Shown here: in pieces, positions 62,301 to 64,000 of the stretch | How the letters are laid out: each line of letters starts with the position of its first letter | Position numbering within the stretch: the first letter of the stretch is position 1 | Origin: Pyxicephalus adspersus | Taxonomy: Eukaryota > Chordata > Amphibia > Anura > Pyxicephalidae | Direction of reading: 5' to 3' | Length of the DNA stretch: 64,000 nucleotides | Assembly (NCBI RefSeq): GCF_032062135.1 | Contig: NC_092861.1 | Coordinates: 57,873,633 to 57,937,632 of the forward strand | The notes under the pieces: generated by a model | Told to the model about the DNA's origin: nothing | Databases searched by the model: none | The model's input: the letters and a program-made list of their open reading frames with translations, nothing else | Translations under genes and position numbers: made by a program

Positions 62301-64000
62301 GAAAAATCTTCAGGTGTTCTAGTGATCTCTGAGGTATACATTGGGGCTGTGCTAGATTCTAATGAAGAAAACAAAACAAAGGTACTGGGGGTCTCTGTAG
62401 ATGAGCCTGGTGAAGTGCTTGGTGTTGAAGTGTACACATAAGAAAACGTCAGTGGTTCCGTAGATGTAAAGTCATTGGTTGTTTCATAATTAGAGGTTGA
62501 CAGCTCAGAAATGCTTGTTGGTTCTGAAGTAGTAGACATGGTTTTAGTCGATGTTGATGAGACTGTGAAAATGCTTTCTGTTGATGTGAAGAGGGATGAT
62601 GAAGTCACTGCTTCTGTAGATGTAAAGACATTAGTTTTTTCATGTTTAGATGTTGACTGCTCAAATATGCCTGTTGCTTCTGAAGTTAAAGTCAAAGTTT
62701 CACCTGATGTTTCCTTACTTGTTATATTTCCTGATGTTAATTGGGATGCAGTAACTGGCACAGTTGAGAAACTTTTAAGTGAAATGTATTCAGTAGTCTG
62801 TTTAAATGTTGGAGAAGTCATAGCATTTTCAACAGTTGTTTCAGTGAATATAGTTGTTTGTAACTTTGAAGATGGTTCATAGGTAGATATTTTCTCAGTA
62901 GTCACAGCTTCAGATGTTTTAGTGTTATCTGAGGTATACATTGGGGCTGTGCTAGATTCTAATGAAGAAAACACAACAAAGGAACTGGTGGTCTCTGTAG
63001 ATGAGACTGGTGAAGTGCTTTGCTTCTGTAGATGTAAAGTCATTAGTTGTTTCATGTTTAGATTTTGATTGCTCGGATATGCCTGTTGCTTCTGAAGGTG
63101 AAGTCATAGTTTCACTTGATGTTTCCTTACTTGTTTTATTTCCGGATGTTAAATGGGATGCAGTAGATGGCACAGTTGAGAAACTTTCAAGTGAAATGTA
63201 TTCAGTAGACTGTTTAATTGTTGGAGAAGATTCGGCATTTTCAACAGATGTTTCAGTGAACTTAGTTGTTTGAAAATTTGAAGATAGTTCATAGGTAGAT
63301 ATTTTCTCAGTAGAAACATCTTCAGGTGTTCTAGTGATCTCCAAGGTATACATTGGTGCTGTGCTAGATTCTAATGAAGATAACAAAACAAAAGTACTGG
63401 GCGTCTCTGTAGATGAGCCTGGTGAAGTGCTGGGTGTTGAAGTGTACACATAAAGAGACGTCAGTGGTTCCGTAGATGTAAAGTCATTGGTTGTTTCATA
63501 ATTAGAGGTTGACAGCTCAGAAATGGTTGTTGGTTCTGAAGTAGTAGACATGGTTTTACTCGACGCTGATGAGACTGTGGAAATACTTTCTGTTGATGTG
63601 AAGAGGGATGATGAAGTCACTGCTTCTGTAGATGTAAAGTTATTAGTTGTTTCATGTTTAGATCTTGAGAGCTCCTATATGTCTGTTGCTTCTGTAGGTT
63701 AAGTCATAGGTTCACTTGATGTTTACTTACTTGTTTTATATCCAGATCTTAAATGAGATGGAGTATCTGGCACAGTTGAGAATCTTTAAACTGAAATGTA
63801 TTCAGTAGACTGTTTAAATGTTGGATAAGAGTACGCATATTCAACAGTTGTTTCAGTTAATATAGTTGTTTGTAAGTTTGAAGATCGATCATAGGTAGAT
63901 ATTTTCTCAGTAGATACAACTTCAGCTATTCTAGTGATGTCAGAGGTATACATTCGGGCTGTGCTAGATTCTAATGAAGAAAACACAACAAAGGAACTGG
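27980..64000 (-). CDS. muc4: Gene B: MUC4-like membrane mucin (5' end beyond the right edge)
   Basis: Partial gene with N to C order: Ser/Thr repeat array, T-rich linker, five EGF modules, NIDO, AMOP, VWD with GDPH, post-VWD module, seven EGF modules, second mucin domain, EGF, SEA-like region, EGF, transmembrane helix, cytoplasmic tail. NIDO-AMOP-VWD-EGF-TM is the diagnostic MUC4 architecture. From 58822 to 27980 I joined 38 exons totalling 7,229 bp. The phase is consistent at every junction and the chain ends in TGA (27980-27982). One intron has a GC donor. The product is expected to be a very large, GDPH-cleaved, O-glycosylated type I membrane protein of epithelia. The upstream repeat array has frame lesions (see its entry). 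Orthology to MUC4, as opposed to a related paralog, is inference. Confidence 0.85.
28770..28852 (+). repeat. Interspersed repeat family 2, copy 1
   Basis: Shares attccaggtttgctggatca, gtgtatnctctccagccttggag and agctttaaatcag with 33240-33362 and 46748-46886. Likely a small non-autonomous element; the family is unassigned. Confidence 0.5.
29941..30114 (-). CDS. Gene B: transmembrane exon
   Basis: Encodes [20 protein letters not shown], the shared [11 protein letters not shown], the helix [19 protein letters not shown] and a basic anchor RKRR. Matches gene A's 14149-14337 in order and in both terminal phases. Topology is type I. Confidence 0.86.
30440..30830 (+). mobile_element. CR1/L2-type LINE 3' fragment
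   Basis: The + strand translates around 30515-30595 to [20 protein letters not shown] followed by KLDDF and a stop, the typical C-terminus of CR1/L2 reverse-transcriptase ORFs. It is followed by a UTR ending near ctaactatgtaac. It is a 5'-truncated insertion, antisense in the gene B intron between the juxtamembrane EGF and transmembrane exons. Confidence 0.75.
31393..31558 (-). CDS. Gene B: juxtamembrane EGF-like exon
   Basis: Entered in phase 1 and left in phase 2. Encodes [20 protein letters not shown] and then [19 protein letters not shown]. The paralog is gene A's 12695-12839. The acceptor follows a run of T (tttttttag) and the donor is gtaata. Confidence 0.8.
32065..33885 (-). CDS. Gene B: SEA-like region, exons 33770-33885, 33027-33085, 32065-32270
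   Basis: Exon 33770-33885 encodes [16 protein letters not shown] and [11 protein letters not shown]. Exon 33027-33085 encodes [19 protein letters not shown] and uses a GC donor (CAG/gcaagt). Exon 32065-32270 encodes [18 protein letters not shown] and then [18 protein letters not shown] (32126-32137) is a furin-type tetrabasic sequence absent from gene A. Fold assignment to SEA rests on position, length and similarity to gene A, not on a cleavage motif. The 59-bp exon is the least certain: it matches gene A's 80-bp exon in phase and place, but not closely in sequence. Confidence 0.68.
33240..33362 (+). repeat. Interspersed repeat family 2, copy 2
   Basis: Contains atttgctagcaaatgttttg, ccattccaggtttgc, gtgtattctctccagccttg and ataaatcagg in the same order as 46748-46886. 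Confidence 0.5.
34350..34414 (+). repeat. Interspersed repeat tail, second copy
   Basis: The sequence tacagtgctacgtagtatg...ctatataaat with an (AAT)n-like tail is a diverged relative of 3814-3876. It lies in gene B intron 33886-35272, in which I see nothing else identifiable. Confidence 0.4.
35273..35446 (-). CDS. Gene B: EGF-like exon after the second mucin domain
   Basis: A 174-bp phase 1-1 exon encodes [17 protein letters not shown] followed by [16 protein letters not shown]. Gene A's 7312-7482 matches with [12 protein letters not shown] and [16 protein letters not shown]. It opens the membrane-proximal block. Confidence 0.83.
35763..37835 (-). CDS. Gene B: second mucin domain, single 2,073-bp exon
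   Basis: One long phase 1-1 exon encodes about 690 residues dominated by Thr, Ser and Asn, beginning [18 protein letters not shown]. There is no tandem repeat like that of the 5' array. N-x-S/T sequons are frequent (for example [26 protein letters not shown]), so it should be both O- and N-glycosylated. It lies between the last cbEGF exon (39523-39642) and the membrane-proximal EGF (35273-35446), and gene A has no equivalent. The acceptor is ttgttccag and the donor ACAG/gtatgg. The long + strand ORFs opposite (36506-37033, 37202-37579) are shadows. Confidence 0.85.
38104..38282. repeat. Degenerate ~20-bp minisatellite
   Basis: Loosely repeated units built on ggtcactggagcacag (gtcactgcagcacaa, gtcactgaagtacag, gtcactggaatacacag, gtcaataaagcacag, gtcaccggggcacag). 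Lies in gene B intron 37836-39522. The rest of that intron is AT-rich with no recognised feature. Confidence 0.6.
39523..43055 (-). CDS. Gene B: six cbEGF exons arranged as a duplicated triplet
   Basis: Exons 42930-43055, 42397-42519, 42025-42144, 40887-41012, 39749-39871 and 39523-39642, all phase 1-1. Each begins D-(V/I/T)-(D/N)-EC and carries the N-x-(L/A/N)-G-(S/Y/N)-Y hydroxylation/calcium-binding pattern. Lengths run 126, 123, 120, 126, 123, 120 bp. The first three resemble the last three one for one: [16 protein letters not shown] with [25 protein letters not shown] with CAQNAACTN, and GYSGPNCT with GYTGPNCT. Gene A has only two such exons in this position. Confidence 0.86.
43149..43329 (-). 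CDS. Gene B: first post-VWD EGF exon
   Basis: A 181-bp exon (phase 0-1) encodes [19 protein letters not shown] and, at the end, [17 protein letters not shown]. The paralogous exon in gene A is 4920-5079, which has [12 protein letters not shown] and [15 protein letters not shown]. It links the post-VWD module to the cbEGF chain. Confidence 0.82.
43777..47201 (-). CDS. Gene B: post-VWD module, exons 46938-47201, 46059-46190, 43777-43961
   Basis: The counterpart of gene A 2018-3516. Exon 46938-47201 (phase 1-1) encodes [20 protein letters not shown] and [16 protein letters not shown]. Exon 46059-46190 encodes [18 protein letters not shown]. Exon 43777-43961 encodes [13 protein letters not shown] and [17 protein letters not shown] and ends in phase 0. 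Several N-glycosylation sequons are visible. Intron 43962-46058 holds a purine-rich insertion. Confidence 0.8.
44100..44660. other. Purine-rich, GC-elevated intronic insertion
   Basis: The + strand is strongly G/A-biased (ggaggaggttaaaggaagga, gggaaggagg) and unlike the AT-rich surroundings. It has no intact coding capacity and probably derives from a transposable element. It lies in gene B intron 43962-46058; family unknown. Confidence 0.4.
46748..46886 (+). repeat. Interspersed repeat family 2, longest copy
   Basis: Runs from ggatcctgtccaggattcaa to ataaatcaggctcc. Lies in the gene B intron between exons 46059-46190 and 46938-47201. Confidence 0.5.
47482..49391 (-). CDS. Gene B: VWD domain with GDPH motif, exons 49183-49391, 49021-49090, 47994-48161, 47482-47595
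   Basis: The domain opens [24 protein letters not shown] is encoded at 49369-49380 on the minus strand. It continues [14 protein letters not shown], then [15 protein letters not shown], and ends [20 protein letters not shown]. In MUC4 and related VWD proteins a GDPH sequence is autocatalytically cleaved between D and P, giving two non-covalently held subunits. Cleavage here is inferred from the motif. The first acceptor is a weaker tgaag. Confidence 0.88.
48425..48975. mobile_element. GC-rich interspersed element in a gene B intron
   Basis: A GC- and CpG-rich block (gcgcccggagcgccggctc) is bounded by AT-rich intron. It starts near ttaaagcagacctaa and ends near tttttaaagggtaaactga, suggesting weak inverted ends. 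The ORF it contains (48478-48876, +) is not gene-like. Probably a non-autonomous transposon sitting in the VWD intron 48162-49020. Confidence 0.45.
49821..51390 (-). CDS. Gene B: AMOP domain, exons 51172-51390, 50030-50251, 49821-49940
   Basis: The first exon has [16 protein letters not shown] followed by [13 protein letters not shown], the cysteine-tryptophan core that opens AMOP. The second has [15 protein letters not shown], and the third [20 protein letters not shown], closing the domain. The exons are phase 1-1 throughout. AMOP (adhesion-associated domain in MUC4 and other proteins) sits directly between NIDO and VWD, as in MUC4. Confidence 0.87.
50540..50812. mobile_element. hAT-like MITE
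   Basis: The left end cagcaagatttctcgacc and the reverse complement of the right end, cagtgtttctcaacc, form inverted repeats with a CAG tip and a TTTCTCAACC core, as in many hAT elements. I could not confirm an 8-bp target duplication. Lies in the AMOP intron 50252-51171. Confidence 0.55.
51472..55327 (-). CDS. Gene B: NIDO domain, exons 55194-55327, 53904-54071, 52624-52812, 51724-51857, 51472-51590
   Basis: Encodes [19 protein letters not shown], then [14 protein letters not shown] and [15 protein letters not shown], then [20 protein letters not shown] and a following segment ending RPDQYIGYN. These are the NIDO landmarks: YG-x-x-x-GD near the start, a central AAFWADVD, and a TFQ-V-L-ATDG strand. 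NIDO domains occur in nidogen, alpha-tectorin and MUC4 and are extracellular. Splice phases in order are 1-0, 0-0, 0-0, 0-2 and 2-1. Confidence 0.87.
52813..55193. other. NIDO introns without recognised features
   Basis: Introns 52813-53903 and 54072-55193 flank exon 53904-54071. Both are AT-rich with scattered short ORFs and no repeat family I can name. The same applies to introns 39872-40886, 41013-42024, 56517-57459 (apart from the half element at 56813-56977) and 58121-58702. Confidence 0.5.
55563..58120 (-). CDS. Gene B: five EGF-like exons before NIDO
   Basis: Exons 58007-58120, 57460-57582, 56403-56516, 55777-55890 and 55563-55685, all phase 1-1. They encode [64 protein letters not shown] and [18 protein letters not shown]. 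Two lengths alternate: 114 bp for the compact EGF type and 123 bp for the DxDEC calcium-binding type. All have six cysteines. Human MUC4, as I know the family, has no EGF block between the mucin domain and NIDO, so this is an architectural difference. Confidence 0.82.
56813..56977 (-). mobile_element. Inverted-repeat element family 1, half copy
   Basis: On the minus strand it begins ctaaagccgcacgtgcaata, followed by the same tcgttggaaaggatc hairpin and the ctgtacatacagc...gttctgctctatg block as 8885-9216. The right half is missing. Lies in a gene B intron. Confidence 0.55.
58703..58822 (-). CDS. Gene B: Thr-rich linker exon
   Basis: A 120-bp phase 1-1 exon encodes SKPTTAYQ followed by a threonine run ([18 protein letters not shown]). 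It bridges the repeat array and the first EGF exon. The acceptor is ttaacag at 58823-58824 and the donor gtatga. The ACA/ACT codon run appears as (TTG)n on the + strand and may vary in length between individuals. Confidence 0.72.
59129..64000 (-). CDS. Gene B: Ser/Thr mucin repeat array with ~600-bp units (partly broken frame)
   Basis: On the minus strand the sequence encodes Ser/Thr/Glu-rich protein in units of about 200 residues. The landmark [14 protein letters not shown] recurs at + positions near 59665, 60268, 60871, 61728, 62331, 62931, 63343 and 63943, spaced 603, 603, 857, 603, 600, 412 and 600 bp. Each unit contains a roughly 53-residue sub-repeat ([22 protein letters not shown]). 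The gene-proximal part, 60977 down to 59129/59141, is open for about 612 codons. Upstream of it are nonsense codons at 61160-61162 and 61355-61357, a 95-bp duplication and a deletion near 63020; more stops occur beyond 63620. The exon ends at 59141 (ACAG/gtgaaa) or 59129 (TTTA/gtaagt), both phase 1. Mucin repeats present O-glycans. Whether all of this is translated is uncertain. Confidence 0.7.

Noticed and set aside
59158..63273. A series of + strand ORFs of 83-136 codons rich in Val/Asp/Glu
   Set aside because: Reverse-complement shadows of the mucin repeat array, recurring with the 600-bp period.

Overview
The window looks like AT-rich genomic DNA of a vertebrate, most likely an anuran amphibian. 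Exons are short, introns carry consensus GT-AG borders, and the introns hold a CR1/L2-type LINE tail, a TTAA-flanked piggyBac-like MITE and several small inverted-repeat elements of kinds common in frog genomes. The species assignment is inference. Nothing bacterial, viral or plasmid-like was seen.

The window holds parts of two paralogous, convergently transcribed membrane-mucin genes of the MUC4 type. Gene A (+ strand) enters from the left in mid-VWD domain. It runs through 17 exons (282-17244, 747 codons including the stop): VWD end, a three-exon post-VWD module, EGF-like domains, an SEA-like region, a juxtamembrane EGF, a transmembrane helix and a cytoplasmic tail. Gene B (- strand) enters from the right in a large Ser/Thr repeat array (59.1-64.0 kb). 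It then runs leftward through 38 further exons (58822 down to 27980, about 2,409 codons): five EGF modules, NIDO, AMOP, VWD with a GDPH motif, the post-VWD module, seven EGF modules, a second 690-residue mucin domain, an EGF, SEA-like exons, an EGF, a transmembrane helix and the tail. I joined exons by hand; the splice phases agree across both chains and each chain ends in an in-frame stop.

Between the genes lies a recent direct tandem duplication of about 8.0 kb. Copy 1 (11282-19278) contains gene A's last six exons, 3'UTR and flank. Copy 2 (19279-27282) repeats all of it with only about a dozen substitutions and two small indels seen by eye, none in coding sequence. Copy 2 has no upstream exons of its own, so it is either an alternative 3' end for gene A, a dead fragment, or an assembly false duplication. 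The breakpoint falls inside a piggyBac-like MITE.

The right end is a higher-order mucin array of about 600-bp (200-residue) units. The gene-proximal 612 codons are open. Further upstream the array has nonsense codons, a 95-bp frameshifting duplication and a deletion of about 190 bp. Both genes are expected to make large glycosylated type I membrane proteins on epithelial surfaces. Only gene B visibly carries mucin domains here, because gene A's 5' part lies outside the window.
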